In this document: positions 18,301-25,621 of the stretch, piece by piece
Numbering within the stretch: the stretch's first letter is position 1
Layout of the letters: each line of letters begins with the position of its first letter
Assembly (NCBI GenBank): GCA_964598225.1
Contig: CAZRBG010000024.1
Span: forward strand, 1-64,000
Reading direction: 5' to 3'
Source of the DNA: SG8-4 sp964598225
GTDB lineage: Bacteria > Planctomycetota > Phycisphaerae > Sedimentisphaerales > Anaerobacaceae
DNA length: 64,000 bases
The notes under the pieces: generated by a model
What the model was told of the DNA's origin: nothing
Databases searched by the model: none
Seen by the model: the letters and a program-made list of their open reading frames with translations, nothing else
Program-made: the position numbers and the translations under genes

Positions 18301-19723
18301 CCCGATAACTGCTGGTACGCCGCGAAACCTGGTCGGAGGCCCGAAGATCGACGATGAGTCCGAGTCCGAACCGGACCAAAAGCTGGAGACCCGCGTTTTG
18401 AACGCGACAGGCCGGGACCGGATTACCGCTACGTATTCCGACGAATTCCGTCCCGATGCCAACGCTGTCGATCTGGCCGCTCGTGCAAGGATCGTTGCAA
18501 ACGGGCAACTGATGGTTACCGACCGCGATTATCGACAGCGCGTTGACGAACTGCACGTCGGCGAAAAACTCTTTCTGCTGGTTGCCGACGCCGACCGGGA
18601 CAGCTCGGATCGGCGTGATTCAGTGACGGTCGAGATTGCCTCGGAAACGGGAGAGAAAGAAGTCGTGCCGCTGATAGAAACGCTTGCTCACAGCGGCGTA
18701 TTCACCGGGTCGCTCGCTCTCGAAGCAGCGCGGAAACCGACCCCCGGCAATCTGAAAATCGACGAACCACAACTCGAATGTTACTTTGGCGATATGCTCC
18801 ACCTTAAATACGTCGATACCGCCGCCGGAACCGAATCGGGCCAATTGGAATTATCGAAGGCGGTTCCGGTCGTTGTCGGCACCGACGGCGTGGTCACCGC
18901 CTTCAGCAAAACTTTCGATGACGAAGAGCTGGCGGTGGAGACAAGGTTCCGGATAGCTGAGAGCTATTTCGAGCTGTTCAAAAGTCATAAAGACCTGCAA
19001 AGAACCCAGGAGCAGGCGAGCGACCTCGAAGCGGGTCGGCGCGTCCTGCACGAGATTATGAAAGACTATCCCGAACCCAAATACGTTCCGCGAACGGCTT
19101 ATCTGCTGGGTCAGTTTGCCCAGGAACTTGAGCACTGGGATGAAGCAGTCGAGTCGTATGAGATGATCACCAGGCGGTTTCCGGAGCATCCGCTGGCCTC
19201 CGACGCTCAGTACAAGCTGGCTCAGACTTATGAGGAATCGGGCGACTTCGATATGGCGCTCGAGGCCTACGTGACACTGGCGGCGACCTATCCGAAAAGT
19301 CCGCTCATTCCCAATGTGATGATTCGTATCTGTGACCATTTCTACAAGAAAGAGAATTACGAAGTAGCCGCACAGGTCGGCGCCAAATTCCTCGAAAAGT
19401 ATGAGGCTCACCAGTACGCACCGCGTCTGGCGTTCCGCCAGGGGCAATGCTACTATAAGTCCGAGAAGTACGCCGAGGCGGCCGAAGCGTTCGATGAGTT
19501 CGCCAAACGGTTCCCGGACGATCGTCTCGGAGCCGATGCCTTGTTCTGGGCTGGCGAAAGCTACCGAATGGCAAGAAAGAGTACCGACGCATTCCAGCGA
19601 TATAACCGATGTCGATGGGACTTTCCCGCCAGCGAAGCGGCAAAGTATGCACGGGGCAGGTTAGCACTGCCGGAGATGCTAAGGCAATTCGAGCAGGAAG
19701 CCCAGCGGTTGCAGAACGAGTAA
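12341..19723 (+). CDS. Giant (2460-aa) secreted TPR/beta-sandwich protein
   Basis: It starts with a hydrophobic signal segment (PSFLSLFLLLASFVNA), then a stretch encoded by a palindromic repeat (residues about 22-50) and a second possible cleavage site SIASAES. Residues about 60-1150 are TPR-type helical hairpins ending in EGILRDWIVKNSESEQFGDD and several canonical units. Residues 1180-2180 are beta-rich and contain four copies of an acidic module, near 1316, 1763, 1905 and 2071 (for example VADADRDSSDRRDSVTVEI). They also hold an F5/8 type C-like region (about 1380-1485, AIDRDPNTYWLSEPDG) and a PA14-like region (1523-1586, DVWLERGAHDLTVFC). TPRs return from about 2200 to the end. A periplasm-spanning scaffold for the downstream ExbBD motor is an inference. 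Confidence 0.7.
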   Translation: MTKLFHPSFLSLFLLLASFVNAGWGLPHHYISVGQLVRLRSGQVPPYLLLSSIASAESTTTDDVNREATRLEAELGKYKATSARAADPMAALVDLYYENGRVFGLVRVAQKFVASRPADSRHKDIMLKLIDGLQVASRNEDFIAACRQFLDRYPSAPQCAAIEVRLARTLHLGKDRVAAADAYRAIWRRQPMTEAGRNAGVTACELYAAAGGKNVTTAAELAGEMFDRVKGDEFRKHVGLWAFEQWRRVGQWTKSNVIGNAILKQKLVGMDSSVNKEALWRLNRDMADNYQRQKQYANAVLSLERCRKIRDDDPGVHYRLIERMFNAGAEPNEMKPVIDEYVRKYPGREDKYTRQILLAQSYLRNEGKAKGLDLLEKLLAFEARYHNSASVFVRTNGTQPAQLAETERVLLSAIEKNEKDAWYLRYVLGFELYRDRMKNPGKARRVLREYISQSPVDNSHSRNVISWLLNNAANEDKFRSDVALIIEARKENIHMDDFRGYLGEWAKQARRKAKKSSEKRQRAVYVVKELARANEDPIVSFWLKFLGNRRGRPDVSVQQELLAPAIFDQLNDATARKLLRELAGYYRSRSHNQRSKSVPFYARLVERFPKEFSAAVDYLRGATDYGSAKDAAKAARHVLTFEPDNQGYADLWRRLLVAADKAKDDALAEKAYSWIVRSRRQSGLDPGYAAGIGDILARRGMEKQAVDYWTVYCSYDRTHSESRECARRLMTKMETSDERISFLQEMFEYDTDYYGRYALWLGREYYALGDFDGFEKIMRKALTRRGRRPFRDWDMSARDLYDLVANCRDRKDISDENKRRVFSVARDMKLDWASSVGSLALLEMTHRDAKPPIERLLDYQATTRILSDGSWRWDRLMTYAQALLTEDDHMAAATLITGMLANIDNVDARRKSEGRQLVAESYSRIGDVGLTIDESSPVGPLLHAALYLRLGDEAQALETYQANSNLFDKHRDEVPIDLLTFVCESYVAAGGDENHERAEGILRDWIVKNSESEQFGDDAKAEIQLLLAKNFSKARRYDLARSEYTTVINRYPDTAQALEAEFGVGETFMAQKVYDQAELIFEELANRREADVVVRAEFLRGVLAYRRGERDEARDIFRTVLERVPDVDLANQALFHLAEVYGDQERYIDQLNLLRTVGRLGRRSKRWHAPGVALSIVVQDSDLGISRGHSRIPVIVTTEPGGDSEMIYLVSGGAGKGLFRADLETQLGRVKQNDRVLQLSGRDAVRCDYPEQFKQEFRRVPLSDVDIRVASDADFKVAGSKIVDEEDEDFSQQLEREESAEQEELRVSQLRPANQVKPGNLIYMRVKDVDRDLSDELDQVVVKLAAESGDEVQVSLIETGPHDGVFEGTARTDELPAGALATDAAIEYGPLRAIDRDPNTYWLSEPDGVTPKTLTVDMKELNRVSRMRISTPSAERNAPVRGEIYGSNDGRFWFRLASNPARPAAEPVAGEYGQMTRRVYSGYYARYRKWDQVVALSKNTQPIDEAGTNELRWQRPQADEKSKRPFAVIWHGKLVQQRDGAARIAVQGELTAVTMDGRLELDIGPGNRSVDVWLERGAHDLTVFCAESRDSKRVGATFARASRDAAEVVMMPFRASDFDLQQSFAQPAKAREPVEADFGDTHWTLQIPPQELRYVRLVVEEYIGEAVAVNNFEIGGGTPDEIYIPTDADVLSLATNGILEIAGGDIVTASYTDEFTQRESAAGRLLTAELTATYFNADVVPIAYDFVRQRNGAVTEIRKQLMRVEPGERIIAEITDYDRDETTKRDTVQFEVSVNDGEPLNLTATETEEYSGTFTKEIDTAADADPNRLTVKRGDRIYLRYHDSQNTFPGHGVRREAIVYVNTPTEGQIRILESRFIPADPEKKTKPQFIYEIPAEDSDVSGIAVEAPLTVEVIDPDAATDSRSEVIVKLETTDGDILDVACVVSAALDESIPTTTGVSGDLVALEKGRFIGQVVMQLGGKDSPDLIPITAGTPRNLVGGPKIDDESESEPDQKLETRVLNATGRDRITATYSDEFRPDANAVDLAARARIVANGQLMVTDRDYRQRVDELHVGEKLFLLVADADRDSSDRRDSVTVEIASETGEKEVVPLIETLAHSGVFTGSLALEAARKPTPGNLKIDEPQLECYFGDMLHLKYVDTAAGTESGQLELSKAVPVVVGTDGVVTAFSKTFDDEELAVETRFRIAESYFELFKSHKDLQRTQEQASDLEAGRRVLHEIMKDYPEPKYVPRTAYLLGQFAQELEHWDEAVESYEMITRRFPEHPLASDAQYKLAQTYEESGDFDMALEAYVTLAATYPKSPLIPNVMIRICDHFYKKENYEVAAQVGAKFLEKYEAHQYAPRLAFRQGQCYYKSEKYAEAAEAFDEFAKRFPDDRLGADALFWAGESYRMARKSTDAFQRYNRCRWDFPASEAAKYARGRLALPEMLRQFEQEAQRLQNE
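12404..12484. repeat. Family B palindromic repeat inside a coding sequence
   Basis: GGGTGGGGCTTGCCCCACCA is followed by TCGGTGGGGCAA and CCCGCCCTACC, the same arms as the intergenic copy at 62041-62104. A further short element (TTCGGCTTCGCTCAGGGC) interrupts the right arm. The insertion is read through in frame and adds about 28 residues beginning GWGLPHHYISVGQLV directly after the signal peptide of the giant TPR protein. Confidence 0.7.
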
Positions 19724-19756
19724 GAGGAAGGAAGATGGACAATGGACGAAGCACTT

Positions 19757-19843
19757 AAGGCGAGTCCGCCAGAGGCGGATTGGCCACGCCGTCGTGTGGC
19801 GGGCATCCTGCCCGCGATTCGAGGGTGAGACGCCCTCGACACG
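19757..19843. repeat. Intergenic palindromic repeat cluster
   Basis: Small palindromes AGTCCGCCAGAGGCGGATT and GGGTGAGACGCCCTCG, with GTGGCGGGCATCCTGCCCGC between them, fill the gap between the giant TPR gene and exbB. They are related in style to the family A/A' repeats elsewhere. No ribosome site of quality lies between the cluster and exbB. Confidence 0.55.
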
Positions 19844-19892
19844 TTAAGCAACTGGAATCTACTGAATTGACTGCAAATCGAGAAAACCATCT

Positions 19893-20789
19893 ATGCTGAA
19901 AGTCATAGCAATTGTATTTATCCTGGCCGGTCAGACGGTTGCCGAACCTGAATCGCCGCAGGTGCAAACTACAACGGGCCAGGAGACGGCCTCTCAACGG
20001 GCCGAGGCCGACAATGGTCAAGTCGCTCGGGAGCCCGCTCAATCCTCCGAGCATGAGGTTCATATCCTGCGTTCAGGCGCCATCGGCCTGCTTCTGAAGG
20101 GAGGCTTTTTCATGTGGCCGATTCTCATCATGGGAATCATCGCCTCAGGCGTGATCATCGAGCGGTATCGCAGCCTCAAAATGCTGACTACCGACAGCGG
20201 CCAGGTGCGAACGAAGGTGCGGGCGCTGCTGCATGCCGACAGCATCGAAAAAGCCATTAAGCTTTGCGATCAGGAAAAAGGTCCCGTTCCGGCTATTCTC
20301 ACCGCCGGTCTGCGCAAGTACTTCGTGCTCAGGCGTCTCGGCTACGATCCGTCGAAGGTCGAAGAGCAGGTCGTCAAGGCGATGGACGACTACAGCAGCC
20401 ATATCGTCGCCGCTCTCGAGCGACATTTGCCGATTCTTGCAACAGTTTCAAGTGTTGCTCCTATGCTCGGATTTCTCGGGACCGTACACGGAATGATCAT
20501 CGCTTTTGACGACATCGTCGCGAAAATGGGCGAGACCAATATTGTCGAAGCCGCGGCGGCGGGGATCAGCGTCGCTCTGCTGACTACCTGCTTCGGGCTA
20601 ATCGTCGGCATCCCCGCGTTCCTGGCGTTTAACTATTATACAAGCGTCATCAACCGGTTCGTCCTCCAGGTCGAGGAGTCGGCCACGGATTTGATCGAGA
20701 CGGTCACTATGCAAATGGCATTGAGACGTAAAAGAACTCCCAGACCTCCGGCAAAACGTCCGCAACCTTCACCTGAGAAAAGTGTTTAG
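19893..20789 (+). CDS. exbB: MotA/TolQ/ExbB proton-channel protein
   Basis: A 298-residue inner-membrane protein of the TolQ/ExbB/MotA family, whose pentamers couple proton flow to movement of envelope partners. It carries an N-terminal hydrophobic segment (residues 1-18), then a roughly 45-residue polar periplasmic stretch, as in ExbBs of the longer type. The transmembrane helix GGFFMWPILIMGIIASGVII spans residues 70-89. The channel helices follow a cytoplasmic domain: VAPMLGFLGTVHGMIIAF near 195 and AAGISVALLTTCFGLIVGIP near 225. It ends in a basic proline-rich tail. It precedes two ExbD genes, giving a 1:2 gene set. Confidence 0.85.
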   Translation: MLKVIAIVFILAGQTVAEPESPQVQTTTGQETASQRAEADNGQVAREPAQSSEHEVHILRSGAIGLLLKGGFFMWPILIMGIIASGVIIERYRSLKMLTTDSGQVRTKVRALLHADSIEKAIKLCDQEKGPVPAILTAGLRKYFVLRRLGYDPSKVEEQVVKAMDDYSSHIVAALERHLPILATVSSVAPMLGFLGTVHGMIIAFDDIVAKMGETNIVEAAAAGISVALLTTCFGLIVGIPAFLAFNYYTSVINRFVLQVEESATDLIETVTMQMALRRKRTPRPPAKRPQPSPEKSV

Positions 20790-20794
20790 AGCGT

Positions 20795-20890
20795 TTGGTG
20801 GGGCCAGCCCCACCCTGCATACTCCACCGTGTCATTCCCGCGAAAGCGGGAATCGATCTTATCTGAATCCCTGCTTTCGCGGGGATGACA
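20795..20890. repeat. Families B and C palindromic repeats
   Basis: GGTGGGGCCAGCCCCACC (family B) is followed by the family C pair GTCATTCCCGCGAAAGCGGG and CCCTGCTTTCGCGGGGATGA. They fill the gap between exbB and the first exbD, leaving that gene with no clear Shine-Dalgarno site. Confidence 0.7.
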
Positions 20891-20906
20891 AATTGGAAAA
20901 CACCGT

Positions 20907-21335
20907 ATGAAACTCCGCCGCTCATCAAATCTGCTTGTCGAACCGCCCTCCAGCGCCACGGGCGATATTGCGTTCAACCTGATCGTCTTCTTTCTGGTAT
21001 GCGCCTCGGTCCAGCCGGACAGCGGGAGAAAACAGTCCATCCCCAGCAGCGAAACAGTCGAGGAGGCGTCGAAGCAAACCAAAAACATTGAAGTCGCCCT
21101 GACGCACACGGCGGTTTTCATAGACGGCGATATTGTGCCGACCGAGGAGCTTGAGTCCCGCATCCGCGCCAGGCTCCGCGGCAGAAACAAGCCGGATGAG
21201 AAAGTTGTAGTCGTAAAGAGCAAGCCCGACGTGCCTTACCAATACTGGATCGATGTCACGACCAGAATCGAGGACGCCGGCGGGATCATAACACTGCAAA
21301 TCGAGCAAGAAAGGCAGGTCGAACTGCCGGGATAG
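20907..21335 (+). CDS. exbD: ExbD/TolR-family protein 1
   Basis: A 142-residue bitopic membrane protein. A short basic cytoplasmic tail leads into one transmembrane helix, GDIAFNLIVFFLVCASV, starting at residue 19. Asp20 matches the protonatable aspartate essential in ExbD/TolR. The periplasmic domain (NIEVALTHTAVFIDGDIVPT to the end) has the small ExbD alpha/beta fold pattern. It would form the dimeric rotor inside the ExbB pentamer. The upstream gap is filled by repeats, and translation may depend on readthrough from exbB. Confidence 0.85.
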   Translation: MKLRRSSNLLVEPPSSATGDIAFNLIVFFLVCASVQPDSGRKQSIPSSETVEEASKQTKNIEVALTHTAVFIDGDIVPTEELESRIRARLRGRNKPDEKVVVVKSKPDVPYQYWIDVTTRIEDAGGIITLQIEQERQVELPG

Positions 21336-21349
21336 CCTGACCATAGTGA

Positions 21350-21787
21350 ATGTCTATGAAGATCAAACGCCGAAAAATGCGTGCTCGAGTTCCCAGTATG
21401 GCCATGGGCGATATCGCGTTCAACCTGCTGATATTTTTCGTTATCCTCGCCCGAGCCAATGACGACAGCCATCTGCACTGGGATCCCGCCAGCGCACGCA
21501 ATACCCGGAGCGCCGGGCATTCGGTGGTAAGCGTACTGGTTGACTCCGAGAACAAGCTGTATCTGAACGGGCGGCAAATTGGAATTACAAATCTTGCCGC
21601 GAGTATCGAGAGCCTGTTGGATGATCGGCCTGCCGGCGAGCGAATCGTATTGTTGAAAGTTCACTCCGAAACCCGGGCCCAGAGGTTCGAGCCGGTTATC
21701 GAAGCCGTCAGCGAGGCCGGAGGTGATTTAGTGCATGTCGTAGAAAATCAACGCGAGGCAACCAATGGACCCAGCGAAGAACGATAG
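21350..21787 (+). CDS. exbD: ExbD/TolR-family protein 2
   Basis: A second, divergent 145-residue ExbD, 14 bases after the first. The transmembrane helix GDIAFNLLIFFVILARA begins at residue 20, with the conserved Asp at 21. The periplasmic part contains SVLVDSENKLYLNGRQIG, close to the VDxxGxxxxNG pattern of ExbD domains, and ends FEPVIEAVSEAGGDLVHVV. Having two ExbDs suggests a heterodimer, as in the myxobacterial AglRQS motor (one TolQ, two TolR homologues). It overlaps the next gene by 23 bases. Confidence 0.85.
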   Translation: MSMKIKRRKMRARVPSMAMGDIAFNLLIFFVILARANDDSHLHWDPASARNTRSAGHSVVSVLVDSENKLYLNGRQIGITNLAASIESLLDDRPAGERIVLLKVHSETRAQRFEPVIEAVSEAGGDLVHVVENQREATNGPSEER

Positions 21788-22265
21788 CGCCGATAAATCC
21801 AGGCGGCCGGCCGAAACCCCCGGGCGGGATCGTCGCTTAAGAACCGACGCCGCCGCTTCAGCCGAGGAACTCCGCCAATTCGTCACTCGGATGCATGGAA
21901 AGAGCCCGCAGGAAGTCCTCGGAGCAGTCGCCGAAAGCGGACTTACCAGAGGAATCGTCATTTCTGCGATCGGCGCTCTTGTGATCCTTGTGGCGTTCAC
22001 AGTCGGGCCGTATCTTGTCAATAGATTCTCGGCCGACACAGAGCCGGCGCGTGCGAGGACGCCCCGGAGAGCAGCGGATGCGACTGAGCCTAACTCGACG
22101 CAGGCTGCTGCCCAACAGCAACCTGCTGAGGCTCGGCCGGGGCCCGAAGAGGCCGACCTCGAAAAAGCAACCGATGCGATGGGCATAGGCGAGACTGAAA
22201 CGGCCGATCCTGACAAGAACCCTCTCGATGATAGACTCGATTCGCTGCTGGATGGGGTAGACTGA
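21765..22265 (+). CDS. Single-pass membrane protein of the ExbBD locus
   Basis: A 166-residue protein with a basic, polar N-terminal half, one transmembrane helix (GIVISAIGALVILVAFTVG, residues 63-81) and an acidic, Ala/Gln/Pro-rich tail. The topology is like TonB or TolA in reverse proportion, but no TonB C-terminal domain is seen. No family is recognised. It overlaps the second exbD by 23 bases and its stop abuts the DUF4159 gene, so it belongs to the same operon. A coupling or assembly role is a guess. Confidence 0.6.
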   Translation: MDPAKNDSADKSRRPAETPGRDRRLRTDAAASAEELRQFVTRMHGKSPQEVLGAVAESGLTRGIVISAIGALVILVAFTVGPYLVNRFSADTEPARARTPRRAADATEPNSTQAAAQQQPAEARPGPEEADLEKATDAMGIGETETADPDKNPLDDRLDSLLDGVD

Positions 22266-23840
22266 ATGCGGCTGACTGAGTGCATGTCACGGCGTTCGGC
22301 GAGATTGACTGTCGGCTACACGGTTGTTTGGCTGCTGCTTCTCGCGGACTGGCTCTGGTTCGGCCAAAGGCTGCCCGGGTGGAGCCATTGGCTTGTGTTC
22401 TCGGCGTCTCTGCCGGTGACTGCTGCTTGGGTGCTACGCGTTGCCCGACCGGCAAATCGGGACATTATCCTTGTGGCGGGGGTTGCCACTTTTGCGTATG
22501 TTTTCTGGTGGCAGTTCTGCGTCTTCGCGGCCGATATGATGGTCTGGGATGTGCTCAGGGCATATCTCGCCTGGCTGGGGACCGCCGGACTGTTTCTGAT
22601 AGGACTGATATGGATCGTCTGGGGCCTCGAAAAGGCTTCACGACGCTACGAAGCGCTCCGAATCAGCCGCCGCGGGCAATTGCCCGACGAGGAGTCTCTG
22701 TTGACGGCTTCGTCTGACGAAGGCGAACTCGACGATGGAAGAGTTGTTTGGAATCCGGTCGATACCGCAGCCTGGTACTACAACCTCAGCTTTTCCGATT
22801 GGTTTCATCCATTTTTCTGGCGGCGCATCCGCAAAATATACAACGATAGCTGCGCTCGGTATGAGGGTCGCAACAGAAGGAAGCTTAACCAGTCCCTGAC
22901 GGCGCTGTGCAGTTATTCCTTTGCCTTTCTGCTGGTATACACAATTTTTGGCTACATCGGCGGCTGTCGCGAAATTTACGAAATGCCTGTCGGCGGCGGT
23001 GAGCAGCGGACCATAGCGCAGACCGTTAGACTGGAAAAAATAATCAAGAAGACATTTGTCGTTAATCCGTTAAGTGCGATTCGTTTTCGCGTGCCGCCCA
23101 TCGACGAGGTCAGACTGCAACTAAATGAGATCACTGAGCACGCCTACACGGTAGGTTACGGCCGGGGCGCAGGCGCGGGCTTCGCCAGCGGAACACAGCG
23201 CGGCAAGGTGCGCCTGATCCGGCTCCAATATAACGGCGGCGACTGGAATCAGGATTTCGGCATTGGCGCCGATTTGAACATGCTCATCGAATACGGCGTC
23301 CGGACCCGGCACAAAGTCGCCGAGAGAACCGAATCGCGAACGGTGGCGCAGTTGAAGAACTTTCCAGTCGGCAAAAGCCCGCCGGTGGTGTACCTGACCG
23401 GCCAAAAGAATATCTCGCTATCGAATACGGAAATTAAAATTCTTCGCGAATATCTGCTGGACAAGCACGGCATGATCTTCGGCGACAACGGCGGCAGCTC
23501 ACGGTTCCACTACGCGTTTCTGTCTATGATGAAACGCGTCCTGCCCAACGTTCGACATGTTCCGGTGCCGCTCGATGATGTGATCCACCGTATCCCCTAT
23601 CAGATACCTTTCCTGCCCTACGTTGCCCCTCACGGCGGCAAGCAGGCCCTTGGCTGGAAGGTCGAGGGGCGATGGGTCTGCTACTACCATCCCGGGGACA
23701 TCGGCGACGCATGGGCCGACGAGCACTCGGGGGTGCCGCCGGAGATTTGGGAATTCTGCTATCAACTGGGAACCAACGTTATTTTTTACGCACACTCGGA
23801 GTACGGCAAGTGGCTCGATGCAAAGCAGCTAAACGAATGA
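22266..23840 (+). CDS. DUF4159-domain inner-membrane protein
   Basis: A 524-residue protein with four hydrophobic helices in the first 120 residues and a fifth near 210-228 (YSFAFLLVYTIFGYIGG), followed by a C-terminal DUF4159 domain (about 310-515). Diagnostic blocks are RLIRLQYNGGDWNQDFGIG, PPVVYLTGQKNISLSNTE, LREYLLDKHGMIFGDNGG and MMKRVLPNVRHVPVP. DUF4159 resembles a ThuA/glutamine-amidotransferase-like fold and occurs in PVC and Bacteroidota envelope loci; its function is unknown. The start directly follows the preceding stop and the end overlaps the next start by ATGA, so this is a tight operon. Confidence 0.75.
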   Translation: MRLTECMSRRSARLTVGYTVVWLLLLADWLWFGQRLPGWSHWLVFSASLPVTAAWVLRVARPANRDIILVAGVATFAYVFWWQFCVFAADMMVWDVLRAYLAWLGTAGLFLIGLIWIVWGLEKASRRYEALRISRRGQLPDEESLLTASSDEGELDDGRVVWNPVDTAAWYYNLSFSDWFHPFFWRRIRKIYNDSCARYEGRNRRKLNQSLTALCSYSFAFLLVYTIFGYIGGCREIYEMPVGGGEQRTIAQTVRLEKIIKKTFVVNPLSAIRFRVPPIDEVRLQLNEITEHAYTVGYGRGAGAGFASGTQRGKVRLIRLQYNGGDWNQDFGIGADLNMLIEYGVRTRHKVAERTESRTVAQLKNFPVGKSPPVVYLTGQKNISLSNTEIKILREYLLDKHGMIFGDNGGSSRFHYAFLSMMKRVLPNVRHVPVPLDDVIHRIPYQIPFLPYVAPHGGKQALGWKVEGRWVCYYHPGDIGDAWADEHSGVPPEIWEFCYQLGTNVIFYAHSEYGKWLDAKQLNE

Positions 23841-25486
23841 TTATCAATAGAGATTTACATGGAAATTTGGCTTTGAAAGCTGTCGTGGTGTTGGCGATAG
23901 CGGCGATGTCCTTTTTCTCATCGCCGGTCCGGGCGGCAAGGCTCGACGAGATGTCGCTCGATAGCTGGGAGAAACTCCGCGAGGTCGAGCGCTATCAGTT
24001 GAAGGTCGCCGAGAAATACTACCGGCAGAAGAACTGGAAAATCGCGATGGACGAGTACGAGAAGTTCCTGACTCTATATGAGAGAAGCGTTGGGGCGGCG
24101 TATTCGCAACTGAAGTGGAGCCTGTGCCTTGTCCACCTTCGCAAAATCAACACGGCTATAAGAGACGGCTTTCAATCGGTTATCGATTACTGGCCGGGCT
24201 CACCTCAGGCGGTGGCCGCCGCTTATTACATCGGCAAGTCTTACAAGGATATGGGCGAGATCGAATCGGCAAAAAAAGCTTATCGAAACGTCCTCTCGAT
24301 ACATCCGAAGCATCCGGCGGCGGTTTACGCAACCGTTGATCTGATCGACATTACCAGGATCGAGGACGACACGGATGCTCGCATCCGCTATTGGAAGAAA
24401 CTCACTTTCGACACCATCCGGACAAAGCAATCCCGGCGCTACTGCGTCAATGCATCGCGTCAGTTGGCGCAGCACCTGTTCAGTGTCGGCGATTTCAGCG
24501 ATGCCGTAAAGGCGCTGCAGACGACGTATGCCGGGGATGATCTTGCACAAAATGTTTATCGGTTTGCTCTCGAAGCGGTCCGCCGCAAAGGGAAGAACGA
24601 GAAAACCAGAGCGGCGGCGGGCCAACTGGCCGACCTGGCAATAGCCTATTTTCGCGATCTGCTTGAAGAGGACCCGGCGGCAAAGCAGCAATCGGACCAA
24701 GCCCTCCGCTACTGGCACTATATGGCCGATTTCCACGCGGCCGCCCGTCGGGATTCTGAGGTTCCCGAATTTTACAAGCAGATTATGGAGCGTTTCGGCA
24801 ATGATGACCGGACTTTGCGCAGGCTGGCCTACTGGTATAAGTCGAAGGGCCGATACGAAGATGCGCGGGCGCAATACGGCCGGTTTGAGGATAAAATCGC
24901 AGGGCAGAACCTCACCGCGATCAGCTATCGCGATCAGAAGCAGTACGAGCCGGCTGTACTGGCTTTTCGCCGAATCGCTGCTCTGGATCCCGACAATCAA
25001 ATAAAATGGACCGCCGAGATCGCCAGGACCTATCACAATTATGCGCGCAAATACGATGCGGCTATCACTGTGTATGAAGAGCTTCTCAAGGCTGATCCCG
25101 AGCATGGCGATAAATGGCGCTGGCAGATCGCAACGGCGTATCGCGACGCCGGCAAATACAAGGAGGCCATAGGCCACTATCGCCAATGCACGAACTTCCC
25201 GAGCAACTACCGCGAGATGGCGGCCTGTCATCGCAAGCTGGAAAACTACGCCGAAGCTATTGTGCTCTACGGCCAGATTATGGGCGGCGCGCCGAGGCAG
25301 GCTCCCTGGGCGCTGCTGCAAATCGGATACACACAGGAGCAGGCCGAACAGAAGGACAAGGCGATAAACACATTTCGGCAGGTCTGCAAGAGATTCCCGA
25401 AAGACAGGCACGCCAGCCGGGCACATGCGCGTCTGCAAAGTAAATATAAAATCAACGTGACTCTGGGGGGAGCGAAAGATGAGTAA
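23837..25486 (+). CDS. Secreted TPR protein, last gene of the ExbBD locus
   Basis: A 549-residue protein with a signal peptide (ALKAVVVLAIAAMSFFSSPV, cleavage after VRA) and TPR repeats throughout: YRQKNWKIAMDEYEKFLTLY, YYIGKSYKDMGEIESAKKAY, AIRTYHNYARKYDAAITVYE-type units and TAYRDAGKYKEAIGHYRQCT. The ATG overlaps the DUF4159 stop (ATGA), which fixes the start although the frame is open further upstream. Together with the 775- and 2460-residue proteins it makes three periplasmic TPR proteins around one ExbB/ExbD set. Confidence 0.8.
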   Translation: MIINRDLHGNLALKAVVVLAIAAMSFFSSPVRAARLDEMSLDSWEKLREVERYQLKVAEKYYRQKNWKIAMDEYEKFLTLYERSVGAAYSQLKWSLCLVHLRKINTAIRDGFQSVIDYWPGSPQAVAAAYYIGKSYKDMGEIESAKKAYRNVLSIHPKHPAAVYATVDLIDITRIEDDTDARIRYWKKLTFDTIRTKQSRRYCVNASRQLAQHLFSVGDFSDAVKALQTTYAGDDLAQNVYRFALEAVRRKGKNEKTRAAAGQLADLAIAYFRDLLEEDPAAKQQSDQALRYWHYMADFHAAARRDSEVPEFYKQIMERFGNDDRTLRRLAYWYKSKGRYEDARAQYGRFEDKIAGQNLTAISYRDQKQYEPAVLAFRRIAALDPDNQIKWTAEIARTYHNYARKYDAAITVYEELLKADPEHGDKWRWQIATAYRDAGKYKEAIGHYRQCTNFPSNYREMAACHRKLENYAEAIVLYGQIMGGAPRQAPWALLQIGYTQEQAEQKDKAINTFRQVCKRFPKDRHASRAHARLQSKYKINVTLGGAKDE

Positions 25487-25495
25487 TGCCCCTCT

Positions 25496-25562
25496 CGCAG
25501 CGAGGGCGTCTCGCCCTTGTTCCGTTGTTTCTGGAATTTACGGTGTGCACCGCACACCGAAG
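25496..25562. repeat. Family A' palindrome plus GGTGTGC palindrome
   Basis: GCGAGGGCGTCTCGCCCTTG matches the arms at 511-600 and 27430-27460. It is followed by GGTGTGCACCGCACACC, a perfect small palindrome around GTGCACCGCAC. They occupy the gap between the TPR operon and the DUF1549 gene. Confidence 0.55.
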
Positions 25563-25621
25563 GAGCCAGATGGTGTGCGATGCACGCCCTGCCGGCTCTT
25601 ACCTATTCATCGAGGCGACGT

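Noticed and set aside
19723..20907. Independent promoters for exbB and exbD in the repeat-filled gaps.
   Set aside because: No -35/-10 pair of quality is visible; readthrough from the upstream genes is more likely.
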